From: Chaenocephalus aceratus
Lineage: Eukaryota > Chordata > Actinopteri > Perciformes > Channichthyidae
Assembly: GCA_023974075.1 (NCBI GenBank)
Contig: JAMFTG010000051.1
Span: 223,501 to 287,500, forward strand
Direction: 5' to 3'
DNA length: 64,000 nt
This document shows, piece by piece, positions 1-58,918 of the stretch. A program made the translations under genes and the position numbers. Positions within the stretch are counted from its first letter, which is position 1; each line of letters begins with the position of its first letter. The notes below the pieces were generated by a model. It was not told the origin of the DNA. It saw nothing but the letters and a program-made list of their open reading frames with translations, and searched no databases.

Positions 1-2199
1 CATAGCTCATCTTCAATTCTGGTGCACTTAAAGAACAATGTTACCCTCTTTAACAGTGCGTGGAACTCTGGGTGTCTGAACATGAAACCAGTACCTCAAA
101 TTGAAATACTATATTTTGTTTAGAACCAGCTTTCCCTTCAACATGACCTATATAAATAAATATTTATCTGATCTTATAGAGCTGTTACTAAAACTCTCCC
201 TTTGAACTGATCAATACTGTAACAAATTAAAACACTACCAAATTCACACACGAATAAAAAGTCCAGTGCATACTTCCTTCATGCCCCCCCTTTTCCTATC
301 AGTGTGTTTTAGACTGATTTTCCACTTCACTTTAATAGTTCTCCTCTTTTCCGCTATTTTTATTTACCAATTGACTAATTTATGGTCAATACATCTTCTT
401 ATCTTCACTTATTTATATTTATCTTTTGTTCATGATAACAATGGTATAACAACCACACGTCTTCAATTCTGGTCCACCTAAAAATCAATGTTAAACTCTT
501 TAGCAGTGTGTGGAACCCTGGATGTCCGAACATGCAACAATTACTCCCTCCTTTATCAAGGATTTAAAAACAGAAGTCATTTCATATTTCCTATGGTAGT
601 AACTATGCTACAATGGTGAAATCAATTTCTTAGATTGGAATACTATATCTGGCTTGGCACCAGCTCTCCCTTTAACATTATCCATACAGATAAAGATTTG
701 TTTTATAGAGTGGTTCCTAAAACTATCCCACTACTTTATTCACACGTGAATAAAAAATGTCAAAGAATATTTTGTTAACATGATGAAAAGATTGAAGAAT
801 ATGGTTGTACTCTGTCATGTGGCCCCCTTTAACCCTCGGTGTGTTCTCATTTTACTCTAATAGTTTACTGCTATTTTTAATTTAATAAATCTTTCTGTCT
901 TTACGTATTTATGCTTTAAATGTGCGTTTTGTGAATAAGTGTGTTTATGTGTAAACTCACTCATTCCCGTTCTCCTTTTCTCCTCCTCTGGTTTTCTCAA
1001 GCCGTGACCCCGGCCTCCTCACTTCTAATCGACCATGCCAACTCCTCTGATTCTGTGTTCTCTTCAGTCCATCAGCTGTAACTTCATCCGCTGTAACTCT
1101 TTTAGGCAGCCATTGGCCCAGTTACATCTGCATCCCCCATCATGCCAATGTTCTTGCACTGCTTTGCATTTCATCTCCTCCTTTACAGTCTCCCTGCTGT
1201 TTTTATGGAGGGCGGATTCTGCTCTCATGTCCCACACTTTGTTCTTGTGCTCAGCTTGGAACTTCATGGTCCCGTCTGAGGGACTGATGAGCGTAGATCT
1301 CTGCCTGTCAGCATGCTGTTTGGTTCTGGATGCCACAGGTGGAGATAGTTCTGGCTGCAGTCTTGTTGTTGTTGTTTCAGCTCTGGTTCTCTGTCTGTTC
1401 GATGGAGAAGGAGGAGTCTCCTGTTGGGTTAGGTCTTTTGTCTGCTTGGAGGGTCGGGATCGTAGCCTTTTCTAACTCAGAGGGGGAGTCCAGGTCTCGG
1501 GACGCATTACCTATAGGAAGTCTAGCACACTGAGGTTAAATAAATCCAACCCTTTCCACTCTGACTCTTTCTAATCCTACTATCTGTCTTAATTGTTAAA
1601 TGCCATCTAAACAACATAATTGATGTCTACTAATGATATCACAAAAACTCACTCTAAAAATTGTTTCATCCATTGCTACATATTTACCCAACATAACTCT
1701 TTCAGGAAACCATTTTGTCCTATACATTGAAAAACGTACATGTTTCCAGCATCACATAATCCACACACTACGAAAGAACATCTACATATTTTCTCCAATA
1801 TTTTAAGCTAGTTTCTATAACAAGATTATAATGTGTGACATAATAATCAGATGTCTTGTTTGCTAACCAAGAATATTAAACTTTAAAATCTCTTTTGGCC
1901 AGTTGAAGTCCTGCTTACTTCATCTTTAAACTCTTCTTTAATTTGAAACCAAAAAAGGTCTTCCTTCTCCACCATGATCCTATCTCTATATCAAAGTCCA
2001 GACAAACTGATGATTTATCTTTAGAAACCATGAGGAATGACTCATAAAACACTATTCTTCCTTACTTCAGTTCTAAATCAAATGAGCCAGACAGGAAACC
2101 CCCTTTAACCACTTGAAATTGTTTATCTAAGTTGTGTTACAAGCAGGTTAGATCTGTAATGAATTAAAATCAATATTTAAGGACGCAATATAAGTTAAA

Positions 2200-3513
2200 T
2201 ATATTGTTAAGCTAATTACTGTTTTATTGTGAAGGCATCTCTGGCGAACAGCGGCCTTTGGCTTTTATTTTGAAAGGCCGTTCCGGAACAGTGAGTTCGA
2301 TTCCTAGAAACACGGCAAGTTAACTATCGTTCTAATGCATTAAAGAGACAAGGAGGCTGAAGGCGTGTGGAAGCAAGCAATGAACTGAAAATGCCACCAA
2401 TCCTCTGTTTTAACGTGATGGCGCACATTGAAAACCGAAGCGGGCCTAAGCACCCCTGTCATATACTGAGAAGCGTCCAAAAACCCTTCTGCTTATCACT
2501 TAGGCTACTACTTTTTGTTTTATTCATAACCTAAAAATACAATTGTGATGAATAGCTTGCTTTTGTACCATTACATTTACCAACATAAAACAAGGTCTGT
2601 ACTAATCAACAATGACAACCTACAGACAGCTTATTTATTTAAATATACAAGCCTTTTCTTTATCCCCCTGTTTGATTCCACTTAAAATCAATCTCTTAAT
2701 CTGTTCCCATTGCTCCCGATAACTCCCTGGAATTTCAGAATTGTCTTTACTATTCTGACGCAATATATTGACTTCGCTTTTATTTATCTGACTTAATTAA
2801 CGTGCTTCCTCCCCTTTCAGCCACTAGATGGCAGCAGCAGAGCACAAATGAGCTTCACTCTTCTGAGCGAATGTCTGATTACCACAGACAATCGCTCACA
2901 CAGGTTATTCAGGTAAAAATCACACAGATTTATTCCCCGTACAGTTTGTCTAGCTTGATAACGTGCTTCATATGTCGTCACGCAGGACTCTCTGTCTACC
3001 TTGCGATCAACGTTATGTTTATGTCAGCCTTTCAAATTACTTGAACAAATAGCAAACGCTGGCGCTTTAGCTTATGGCGTCAGTCTGCTATTGAACCTCA
3101 GTTTTAAACGGCGACTCGATCTGATATATCGAGTGTCCAGGTTTCGTCGTGTAGGAATTTCACCTCACAGCCCACGAACTGCACCGTTTCCACGCCACTT
3201 AGGAATAAACTACCTAAGATCCACGCCAAACCGCTTCATATCTCGTCACGCAGGACTCTCTGTTTACCTTGCGATCAACGTTCACGTGTTTTATATAACT
3301 TTCCTAACATAGTAAAAATATGCATTGTATATTCCATTTAAACTTCAAAAACACTCTGAAACGCCTACAGACAATCCTACAGTTTTGTTACCTTAATTGT
3401 AGCTGCAGGGCTCTGCGATTGTCTGAGGTGTCTAAAAGTGTTTGTTCCCAACCCAGTCTGGTCGTCTGAATCCTTCCACAGCTCTGTTTATTCAGAAACG
3501 TCGGGTCACCATT
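2200..3513 (-). other. ERV2 leader region, non-coding, with a 268-bp spaced direct repeat
   Basis: CGTCACGCAGGACTCTCTGT occurs at 2976 and 3244, each followed by ACCTTGCGATCAACGTT with small changes. The small ORFs in this stretch have no recognisable domain. I see no host gene here. Confidence 0.4.
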
Positions 3514-4105
3514 TGTTAGGAGATTTTAGTGGAGAACTAGTCCGCATTTTCAAATCTCCGCGCGTCCCTAAACAAGCTGATATCTTTACAGGAAGGAAAT
3601 CCAGAGCATACAATTAACCGTTAAACAATAATCCACTTTAATGGTAATATACAATGCAATACAATCAAATACATTACCATACAAAACCATATCGTATCAT
3701 ATGTATAATGTCAGGAGTTGGCCCACTCCTGGCTCCTGCCCACAGGCCGCCAGAACCTTCCAGTCTGAGCGACGCGAGAAGAGAGAGAGAGCACACAACG
3801 TGGTTTCTGTCTAAATACCTCGCTTACAAGAGGAGGAGTTATCTGCGCCTCCCTTCCAGACCTCCGTGATTGGCTGCCCAAATTATCATCAACACCTCAC
3901 ATCTTAAGTTCCCCAATCCCAGTGGCTCAGATCACAGGGATCTGAGATGACTGTATGTTAACTCCTCACCTTCCCCCTCTTCCTTTGTCCTCAAAAAACC
4001 ACATGTTCACAGGCCCAAAAACAGTTCACAGTTTTCTACCCAAATCATTTTCCCTTTTTAAGTTTCTTCATAGTTTGCATGAATACATACAAATATTCCC
4101 TTACA
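3514..4105 (-). repeat. ERV2 LTR (5' LTR on the minus strand), right border approximate
   Basis: The segment starts TGTTAGGAG on the + strand and plausibly ends TTACA at 4105, giving TG...CA ends. Inner border is supported by the adjacent putative primer binding site. It is unlike the LTR of ERV1, although both sit next to related internal sequence. The second LTR lies outside the window, so the right border cannot be confirmed by comparison. Confidence 0.5.
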
Positions 4106-4107
4106 AC

Positions 4108-6960
4108 GCACATAAAGATCATGTGTTCACTTTAACACATGATATTTACCTAGTTTTCAAGGAATGGGAAGAAAAAACAGTTTGAAAATGATCAAAAAAA
4201 CGTAATGTCTGTGAGAAGCGCTAAACAAATGTGTTTTATTTGCTTAGTTTAACTATAAATAAGTGACACAAAGGCAAATACTGTCATTCATGTGGATTCA
4301 TTCATAATTGTAAAATCACACATTTTTTAATTACATTTCAGAAATCTCATTGAAATACCTGACAATTTGAACATCAACAATCACCAAATCGTCGAAAACA
4401 ATCGCATTTAAAATCTGGAATAGTGATCAATGAGCTCAACCACGGGCCAAACATATCAAATATTAATAAAGACAGTGTCTCACATACTTTAAATGAGATT
4501 AATGCATCTACACATACATAATATATGATTAGACAATTAGATCATTACAATTATTAGATCACAACGTTGTTATGTCATGTGGTTTTCCTGAATGGGATAT
4601 TTATAATTTAATAGACCTATTTGTTTGGCTCATCCTAATTTTCAGCCTTGATGTAACAACATTCATAATTAAGTAAAGGTAACACCCTTTTCACCCCGGT
4701 TACACTTTTCATTTGCCCTGTACGATGGGCGCTGTAAGTGATGAAAGTGGGGGATGTTGACTTATCTGGCGGCCGCAGCTCACAGCCAAAGTGCGAGCGA
4801 GCAAGAGAAAGAGAGAGAGGGTGCGCATTGGTACCGTGGATTGTTGTTGGATTGAGGCTGATAACTACAGCTCAGTGAGGTAAAGGACTCTGAGTGTTTA
4901 GATAGTTAATTTTAGTCTAAGTTATCTCAGTGGGTCTCAAACGGTTTGGTCACAATTTCACATATTTCCAAGGCACTCCTTTATAATTATTAGGATACAT
5001 AACAACAGGTTTGAAATCATTCCAATGTATACTATAGGACAGTAAACCAACAATATCATTTAAATAGGTTATTGGTTACGTTTAAATACTTATTTGGTTA
5101 TTAAAATGTAAACTGATCTTTTTCATATGGGTGTTTTAAAGTTGTACCCCCTAGATCAGGTGCACCAGATTGAAGCATTTTACTTTAAAATGTTAAAACA
5201 AATCTTTCCGGGGGGGCATACCCTCGGACCCCCCTAAAGGATGTGACATCAACCCCCCAATTAAAACATGTTCATAGAATAATGAATACATTTGAAACCT
5301 TTTTTATGTATATAATAGGGCTGTCAAACGATTACAATTTGTAATCAGATTAATCACAGCTTAAAAATTAATTAATCATGATTAATCACCATTCGAACTA
5401 TGTCCAAAATATGCCATTTATTTACGTATATATTGTTGTGGGAAGGGAAAGATAAATGAAAGAAGGCGGATATATACATTTAACATACAGTATCTATGTT
5501 TATTATAACATTTTTCTGTGTTCCAAAATGAAAGACAACCCACACACCTATCAATCATCGAACCATGGGGTCTTAATTCATTACGTGTTGATTTCTATCA
5601 ACGGGGGAGTACTTCAGGAAAGTCGACAGAGGGGGGGGGGGCGGTTGCGGCTAGTGGAGTACTTCTTGACCACAGAGTGTGAACGTTGTGATCAGCTGTT
5701 TTAGCGCAGTTCTCCAGTGAAGGGGGAGTCTCCCTCCGCAGCCGGTTGGCGTAGTTTTGGCACAAGTCCGTTGTACAGACCGACGTTAACAGCTCCCTGT
5801 CTGTGCACTCCGTGTGCACAGAGTCGGTGCACTCCGTGTGCACTGACTCTGTCGTCCGGTGATCTAACCGCCTTCTGGAAAAGCTTCACAAGTACGTCGG
5901 TACGTAAATGCGCGTTGTGACACAAGTGACGGTACGCATTTCAGATTACCACATAACCTGCGTACCAGTTATGTGCACCGCTGTACTACAGCAAAAGTAT
6001 TCTCCGTCGGGACTTCCTGCAACAACACCACGCCGTTATCAAAGATGTTCTATTGAGAAGATGATCACTACGTGACAAAAGTTTTCAAAACCGTGGCTAC
6101 TGAAATCAATCTTACTAACTGCTGTCTGTGCAATTTACTCCGCGCGAGTTGGCAGACTTTATTTTGCTTACTTTAACATCATTGTTCATGGTCGGGCTAA
6201 TCCATTTATTGGTATGGGTGTAGCCTACCCCAGCCATACCCTGGCGCTGCCATTGGTGGCACGTATGGGGCGGGCCATTCTGCACATGCGTTAAATGCGT
6301 TAAATATTTTAACGCAATTAATTCAAAAAATTAATTACCGCCGTTAACGCGATAATTTTGACAGCACTAGTATATAACCAACATGTCAATATGTTTCAGT
6401 TTTTGTAGTGTATTGGTCTTTTGTAGAGATTTTTCATTTATTCTTTATATATTCTATTGTGTATTGCTTGGAGGGGGGGGCCACCAAATCATAATCTTGC
6501 CTTGGGCACCAAAATGTCTAGGACCGGCCCCGACTCTGACCCACAGATAGTCATTGAATAAAAGTGCTGTACTTAATTACACATGTATTACAATGTACTA
6601 ACCTTGATCATTTGCATTTTTTTTAAAACGTAAAGATACCGTGACGTGTTTTCTGTTCTGACTGTGTTTTGTATTTGCTTTCTATGACTCAAAGTCATCA
6701 CAATATTCAAAACTGGGTTTTCCCGGCACAATGTTCGATGACTCAACTTTATAAACAAACGTATGAATGATCTTAGTTTGATTTAGTTTTTTGTGCTCTG
6801 GAACCATATGACTTTCTAAAATGCTAAACACCAAAAATGTATAACTTAATATCACTTCCTTTAGGATAGTATATACTGTATGTCTACTGTAGTGTATATA
6901 ATAGGGAGGTAACGATACCAAAAACTCACGGTACGATAATATCACGATATTGAAAAATAA
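4108..6960. repeat. Composite transposon block, copy 1 (direct repeat of 58919-60690)
   Basis: From GCACATAAAGATCATGTG at 4108 the sequence runs parallel to 58919 onward, including the motifs TTCAGCCTTG, GATGAAAGTGGGGGATGTTG, TTGGGCACCAAAATGTC and the tract up to 'TAGGGAGGTAACGATACC' at about 6911. Copy 1 differs mainly by the 1054-bp hAT insertion at 5316-6369. Its right end is cut inside the hAT terminus that is complete in copy 2. The inner part (about 4620-6535) is the reverse complement of much of the hAT at 55516-56600. Confidence 0.8.
5316..6369. mobile_element. Non-autonomous hAT element (1054 bp) with 8-bp target duplication
   Basis: The ends are TAGGGCTGTCAAACGATTA and, inverted, TTTTGACAGCACTA. 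Flanks GTATATAA at 5308-5315 and 6370-6377 are identical 8-bp duplications. The empty site GTATATAA occurs once at 60075-60082 in the sister copy. The inverted relative is at 32879-33951. The interior ORFs on both strands have no transposase features. An 8-bp duplication and this terminus fit the hAT superfamily. Confidence 0.9.
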
Positions 6961-7121
6961 AACTAGGGCCACCAGGGTGGGTGGAGGGGGTCAGGAGGAC
7001 GGGTTTGGGCTGACAACCCAGGAGCACCGCGGAGGACCCGGAAGGGATCTCGGGTGGACGGCCCGGGGGCAAGGCAGAAGCCGAGGTGGGGGTTATGGCG
7101 GGGCCAACTGTTACGGGGCGT
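6961..7121. other. Short GC-rich segment of unknown origin
   Basis: A 160-bp GC-rich stretch lies between the truncated transposon block and the start of the kringle array unit at about 7122. A 68-codon minus-strand ORF crosses it (7132-6926), rich in Pro, Ser and Gly, but it shows no domain and shares codons with transposon DNA. Confidence 0.3.
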
Positions 7122-7247
7122 AACAGTAACAAAGTATTTGTACTACACTACTTCCCACCTCTGGTAATTTGGCATTATTAAAAACACTGCCATAACTTAC
7201 GTTGTTTGTTCCCCTGTGAGATCTATAACTGAACTTCCTATTTTCAG

Positions 7248-54048
<46,801 letters not shown>

Positions 54049-54300
54049 AGAACATCCAGCAAATACTGAACAACAACAACAACAGCATTGGTTGCACAAA
54101 AAGTGACTTTTCATCGTGCTTTTTGAACATACTTTAACATGTTCGTACTGTTCTGCTCCAACAGAGTTTGTAGTCGAAGATTAACGGTTTTAAAAGACGT
54201 GTTTTATTTCCTGTGGTGGAAAAATATAATAAGCAAAGGATAGGATGTGAAGCTGTGATTTTCTGTAAGAGTTGAACAATAAAACCTAATACAAAGGGAA
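54049..54300 (+). promoter_or_regulatory. plg gene A 3' UTR with polyadenylation signal
   Basis: The sequence after the stop is short and AT-rich. The first canonical AATAAA is at 54278-54283, about 230 bp after the stop. The true cleavage site cannot be fixed from sequence alone. Confidence 0.6.
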
Positions 54301-54419
54301 TTGTTAAATCATGGTTTATAGATAGTTAAATAAAACAAAAACTGTTCCTTTTTTTGGCATAATGTTAATAAATCTACACACACACATTCTCACACACACA
54401 CACATACCATGTATACATC

Positions 54420-54655
54420 ACTTCAGGGGACCCTGGACATTTTCAAAAAAGCCCTCAAAACGCACCTTTTTACCAAGGCTTTCCCCACTGTATAGTTAGT
54501 TTAATAGGTTTATTTTTCCGCTACTTCCCCCCCCACCCCCTCTGCATTTTTTCCCCTACTCCCCCCCCCTACCCGACTTGTAAAGCGACCTTGGGTTTCC
54601 TGAAAGGCGCTATGAAAATATTATATATTATTTATTATTATTATTACATTGACTT
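54420..54655 (+). mobile_element. 3' end of an L2-like LINE
   Basis: Begins in coding sequence (TLDIFKKALKTHLFTKAF in one frame), then a C-rich stretch, then TTGTAAAGCGACCTTGGGTT and GAAAGGCGCTATGAAAATAT with a TTATTA tail. Heavily 5' truncated. Confidence 0.75.
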
Positions 54656-54659
54656 ACAT

Positions 54660-54874
54660 GCATTTCCTGGAGACTTATCCTAACCTTAACCATAACCAAC
54701 ACATACCTAACTCTAACCCTTACCCTAACCCTAATCCTAAACCTAACCAAATCTTCACCCTAAAATTAATGATTCCTCTTATGGGGACCTCCAATTTGTC
54801 CCCATAAGGGAAGCCAGTCCCCACACGTGACTATGTAAACAGATAGGTCCCCACAAGTATAGTAATGCTAGACC

Positions 54875-54900
<26 letters not shown>
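54660..54900. repeat. Fish repeat with degenerate CCTAAC runs and GTCCCCA motifs
   Basis: Contains degenerate TAACCCTAA-like runs (about 54670-54750), two GTCCCCA blocks and a short (CA)n at 54874-54900. It is a common interspersed repeat type, not telomere. Confidence 0.6.
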
Positions 54901-54905
<5 letters not shown>

Positions 54906-55350
54906 AGGATCCTTGGTTTTTGTCTCCTTTTTCCTTGGTTTTGAGGTAAAATGTACTTTAAGATGAAGAACGTGTGATTTTATTTGGAAACATACTTTAT
55001 TTTGCCTCTTACGCCTGCTTCCCATTTAATTTTCGCCTTGAATTGATAGACTATTAGTAAATTACATTAAAAAAAGGCAGAACAAATGTGGGTATAAAAC
55101 ATTATTTTGCTATTGTTAAAAAAAGTCCTTGAATTGTATCGTGCTGTGTGATTTTCATTCATTAACGCGGCCTATTGTGCATGTGCACAAATCCTCCAGC
55201 GACACTGAACAGGTGATTGTGGATGTTGTTATGAATAACTCCATTATACTTAATATCCTTGAAAGTACCCCATTGACTTCATCAGGTTATCCTTTCAGTC
55301 TCACATTCAAATGCAGATCATCAACAGCACCCTCTGCAGGTCATCACAAG
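54901..55350. other. Intergenic, nothing recognised
   Basis: Between the LINE and repeat remnants and the hAT pair. Short ORFs only, no domain. Confidence 0.5.
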
Positions 55351-55358
55351 GTATTACA

Positions 55359-56853
55359 CTGTTTCCCCTAGGATGGAGTCATAGCAGCGGTGCTAAGGCA
55401 CGTGGGCCCAGTATAATGTGAGCGCGGAGCGCATGGAATTTTTTAGTGTGTGCGAAGTGCGCCACGCCAATTTGTTTCTAGTGTCAGCACAAGAAAGGCT
55501 CTTGAGGCCTAGTACCAGGGCCGGTTCTAGCTTAGCTGCCCTAGATTTTATATGTAAAGAATAAATGAAAATCTCTACAAAAGGCAAATACACTACAAAA
55601 AACAGAAACTTGTTGACATAGGTCATATCCGTCAAAATGGCTTCAAATGTATTCAGTATTGTATGAGCTTGTTTTAATTGGGGGGTGGACGTCACATCCT
55701 CTAGGGGGGTCCGGGGGTATGCCCCCCCGGGAATATATATATTTTTTTTAACATTTTAAAGTAAAATGCTTCAATCTGGTGCACTTTGAGCACACAATTA
55801 CTAGAGACCTGATCTAGGGGGTACAACTCTAAAACACCCATATGAAAAAGATCGGTTTACATTTTAATAATCAAATAAGTATGTGAACATAACCAATAAC
55901 CCACCATAGCCAATAACATACATGTAACTTATTTTATTTTTGTTGTTCATTCATATCTTATTTGACCTAGTTAACATTTATTTATGCATATTTTCGTATC
56001 TCTCCAACTTTAAACGATATTTTTGGTTTACTGTCCTATAGTATACATTGGAATGATTTCAAACCTGTTTTTATTTATCCTAATAATTATAAAGGAGTGC
56101 CTTGGAAATATGTGTTTTTACATAATTTGTGGTCAAAACGTTTGAGACCCACTGAGATAACTTAGACTGAAATGAACTATCTAAACACTGAGTCCTTTAC
56201 CTCACTGAGCCTCTCAGTCTGACAGGAGAGCTCTCCTCCACCCTGGTTGTAGAAACATCTACTTCTTATATCCATTAGCGCAGCTAGCACCAGATTCTAA
56301 TAACAACAGCGCCGGTACCGGTGTGCCCTCGCTCGCTCCCACGCTCGCACTTTGGCTGTGAGCTGCAGGCGCCTGATAAGCCAACATCCCCCACTTTCAT
56401 CACTTACAGCGCCTATCGTACAGGGTAAATGGAAAGTGTAACCGGGGTGAAAAGGGTGTTACATTTACTTAATTATGAATGTTGTTACTTCAAGGCCGAA
56501 AATTAGGATGAGCGCCAATGGTCAAAAATGTTTTTTCCCTCCCAGAGCTACCAGTGCAGCGCCCCCCAGATCTGGTGCCCGATACCAAAAATCGGCCCTG
56601 CCTAGTACATACAGTGGCAATGTCTCAACATTTAGCAAAGATACACCTTTATTGAACATACAGTAACACAAATACTACAAATCCACATAACAAACAATCA
56701 AAAATGAAAAGGGTCGGCACTTATTATTATTTTAATTTCTTTTTTTAAATGAGTTTTTTTTTTTTTTGGGTACCTAGCTGGCGCCCCCTAGCAGCGGCGC
56801 GCATATTTCAGCAGCGGCGCTGCGCGCCACTATTTGTATATAGGGGAAACACT
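55359..56853. mobile_element. Outer hAT element (1495 bp)
   Basis: Ends CTGTTTCCCCTAGGATG and inverted TATAGGGGAAACACT; flanks GTATTACA at 55351-55358 and 56854-56861 are identical. Own sequence is only about 150 bp on the left and 250 bp on the right (GAGCGCGGAGCGCATGG; AGCAGCGGCGCGCATATTTC); the rest is a nested element. Confidence 0.8.
55516..56600 (-). mobile_element. Inner hAT-like element (1085 bp) nested in 55359-56853
   Basis: Ends CAGGGCCGG and inverted TCGGCCCTG; flanks CCTAGTAC at 55508-55515 and 56601-56608 are an exact 8-bp duplication. The interior is the reverse complement of large parts of 4620-6535 and 59430-60235 (for example CCGGGGGTATGCCCCC, CATCCCCCACTTTCATCACT). No transposase ORF. 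Confidence 0.85.
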
Positions 56854-57014
56854 GTATTACATGAGTTCTGATAAATATTCTTTTATATATTTGTTTCTGT
56901 TACAGCAGCATGTAAACAAACACTAAAATATATATCAACAGTAAAATAATAATGTGTCTTGTTAGAAAAAGCTTCCAGCTCTTTCTCTTTTAGTAGACAT
57001 ATGACAACAGTAAT

Positions 57015-57225
57015 AGATAGATATATTATTAACAAAGCACTTATATACTAATAAAGGACTGGCTTATCTAAAGCCAGTTGAGTAGCACTTGAAATGTTTG
57101 GCTTATGAAACCTGATGTACTTATATTCTGTTTTCTTCAAGTTTGTATCTTGTTGGTCGAATGCACTTATTGTAAGTCGCTTTGGATAAGCGTCAGCTAA
57201 ATGCAATGTAATGTAATGTAATATG
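57015..57225 (+). mobile_element. L2-like LINE 3' end, same family as 13840-14938
   Basis: Shares GGACTGGCTTATCTAAAGCC, GGTCGAATGCACTTATTGTA and a terminal (TGTAA)n with the LINE in ERV1. Only the 3' UTR is present. Confidence 0.85.
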
Positions 57226-58140
57226 TTAAAGAGACCTATCATGCAAAATGCACTTTTTTATGTCTTTTATACATAAATATGTGTCCCGACCCCAGTGTGT
57301 ACCCAAATCTTTTAAAAACGTGGGTACAACGAGTGGATACAGATCTGCTGCCGATCTGACCCACAGAATGTTGCTATCAGAAACAATGCCTGGCGTGTTT
57401 TGGACGTAATCTCGTCTTTGTTTACATTAGCAAGCCTCGCTAACACTCAGAGCTAACCCGTACTGGAGAGCACGTGTGTTTAAAAGGCAGGAAATATAAA
57501 AAGGAACTCAGCTTGTGATAAACCTGCAAGAGAAAAAGCATTTGAGCTACATACTGTTTCAGAAATAATCCTTGATGTGGTTTAGAACAGATGGGCTTTT
57601 CTCATGGCCCTACAATATATTGTTCCACTATATCATAATATGTCCACTTTAATATCTTGCACTCAAATACTTCTTCCAAATGTACTGAAATCATAAAAAT
57701 AAAAAGTACTGATAAGGCATAGACATCAGTCAAACCCTGACCCTTAATATACCCCAACATGTTTGTTAGATTGATGTTTTTAAGGCACACATTTCCCGTA
57801 TTAATCAGTATTTCTCAGCACTAACACACTGAACTGTCTAACATTGGTTGTTTTGTAATCACATGTTTGCAGTTGAGGACCTTGGTCCCTTTTAGCTAAA
57901 GATTAACTGTAACTATTGATCACATTTGATGTAGATCACATAGTATGCCCCAGTAAAATAAGGAATAAAGTGTGTGTCACATAATAACATCATAACACAC
58001 TTGTACACATCATAATTGAAATAAACATGCAAACCGTTTATGTTATAATGGAAGTATTAGCGTAGCAAAGGACATGCTTAGGTTTGACGCAAATTCCAGT
58101 AAAGTGATAGAGAAATGATAAAACATAAAAGGTCACATGA
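57226..58140. other. Intergenic, possible old repeat, no gene recognised
   Basis: Between the LINE 3' end and the 5' flank of gene B. AT-rich, ORFs below 65 codons, no domain. Confidence 0.4.
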
Positions 58141-58492
58141 TGTCAAAAAATCGGTCAAAGCTCATCTCCTAAAATCTTTTGTAGCTGCAGAAAATAAACA
58201 GATTAGCTTGAGAAGCTTTTGGGTAAGTATTAAAAAACATGCTACATTTGTTTATCCTGATAAATATAACATATAACGGAGAAGATGTGGTTTACATGCA
58301 ACATTTAGTGCTTAAAAATCTACGTTTAAGAAGGTTTTTGACCTCTTTTGCCGTCCTTGTCGGGCCAATGATTGACTAGCGATTGAGCTGTCCCTATTTA
58401 TTTTCAGGACATCCTGAAGGAGCCCAATAAGACACCAAGAGGACCTTGGTGACTTCGTCGAATATGAGCTGCTAGAATAAAAAGGCCTCAAC
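58141..58492 (+). promoter_or_regulatory. Presumed 5' flank / 5' UTR of plasminogen-like gene B
   Basis: This is the non-repetitive sequence directly upstream of the ATG at 58493. It holds no ORF I can assign. A possible small non-coding exon is hinted at by 'TTTTGGGTAAG' near 58220 and 'TTATTTTCAG' near 58407, but no promoter motif is decisive. Confidence 0.3.
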
Positions 58493-58540
58493 ATGGACCT
58501 GTGTAAAGTGGCTTTCCTCTGGGAGCCCTGATCTGCTCCG
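58493..58540 (+). pseudogene. Plasminogen-like gene B, exon 1 (signal peptide), frameshifted
   Basis: ATG at 58493 starts MDLCKVAF; the donor GTAAGA is at 58541. In the ATG frame the exon reads on to a TGA after FLWEP. With one base missing around 58517 the rest would read as a hydrophobic tail ending ALICSG, the expected shape of a plasminogen signal peptide leaving in phase 1 into the PAN exon at 61837. The exon is 48 bp, one short of a phase-1 exit. A second plasminogen gene directly downstream of gene A, same strand, is the simplest reading. Start choice rests on this match, not on transcript data. Confidence 0.7.
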
Positions 58541-58918
58541 GTAAGATATAAAGGCATCTTTGAATGATAATTAAAGTTAAAAACAATATAAATGCTGTTA
58601 TATATGTAAAAAAACAGACAATAAGATGATATTTTGCCCTATTTGAGATGAACTCATTAGGACAATGTGTCCAAGTTTATTAAATGTGTCTTTTAATACT
58701 ATTTTGATCATTTGATGAAGACATTTCTTCTGCATTTTACTAGCACCATTTGTGTCCCTTGCTCCATTGTCTTGCGCCATTTTGTTTAGTTTTATGTCTT
58801 AAGTATATTGTATGATGTTGGAAGTCCCTGGGAATTAAAATTATCTTTGGCCAAAATACGCTGTAATTCTTTTTGATTCGAATGATAATCTTGAATCTAG
58901 AAAGAGACAAATCTAGAA

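Larger units (their letters stand above)
1..4105 (-). mobile_element. ERV2: endogenous retrovirus part, antisense, continues left of window
   Basis: An LTR-like segment begins with TG at 3514. Just inside it, read on the minus strand, the LTR end ACA is followed two bases later by TGGTGACCCGACG, a plausible primer binding site. Positions 1 to about 1900 match the 3' half of ERV1 (about 9740-11400); for example 961-1545 aligns with about 10548-11110. Two degenerate units of about 480 bp lie in 1-960, with the motif CACACGAATAAAAAGTC near 245 and a variant near 733. No intact gag, pol or env ORF is visible. This is an old, non-coding fragment. Confidence 0.6.

Noticed and set aside
1035..1533. 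Cys/Ser-rich + strand ORFs near the left end
   Set aside because: Lie in ERV2 internal sequence homologous to 10548-11110, where the reading frame is not conserved.
5598..5925. Overlapping ORFs on both strands with ECTDSVHTECTD repeats
   Set aside because: Inside the 1054-bp hAT element; the related copy at 32879-33951 does not keep the frames.
54670..54750. Internal telomere-like CCTAAC runs
   Set aside because: Irregular units within a common fish interspersed repeat next to GTCCCCA motifs; not a (CCCTAA)n array.
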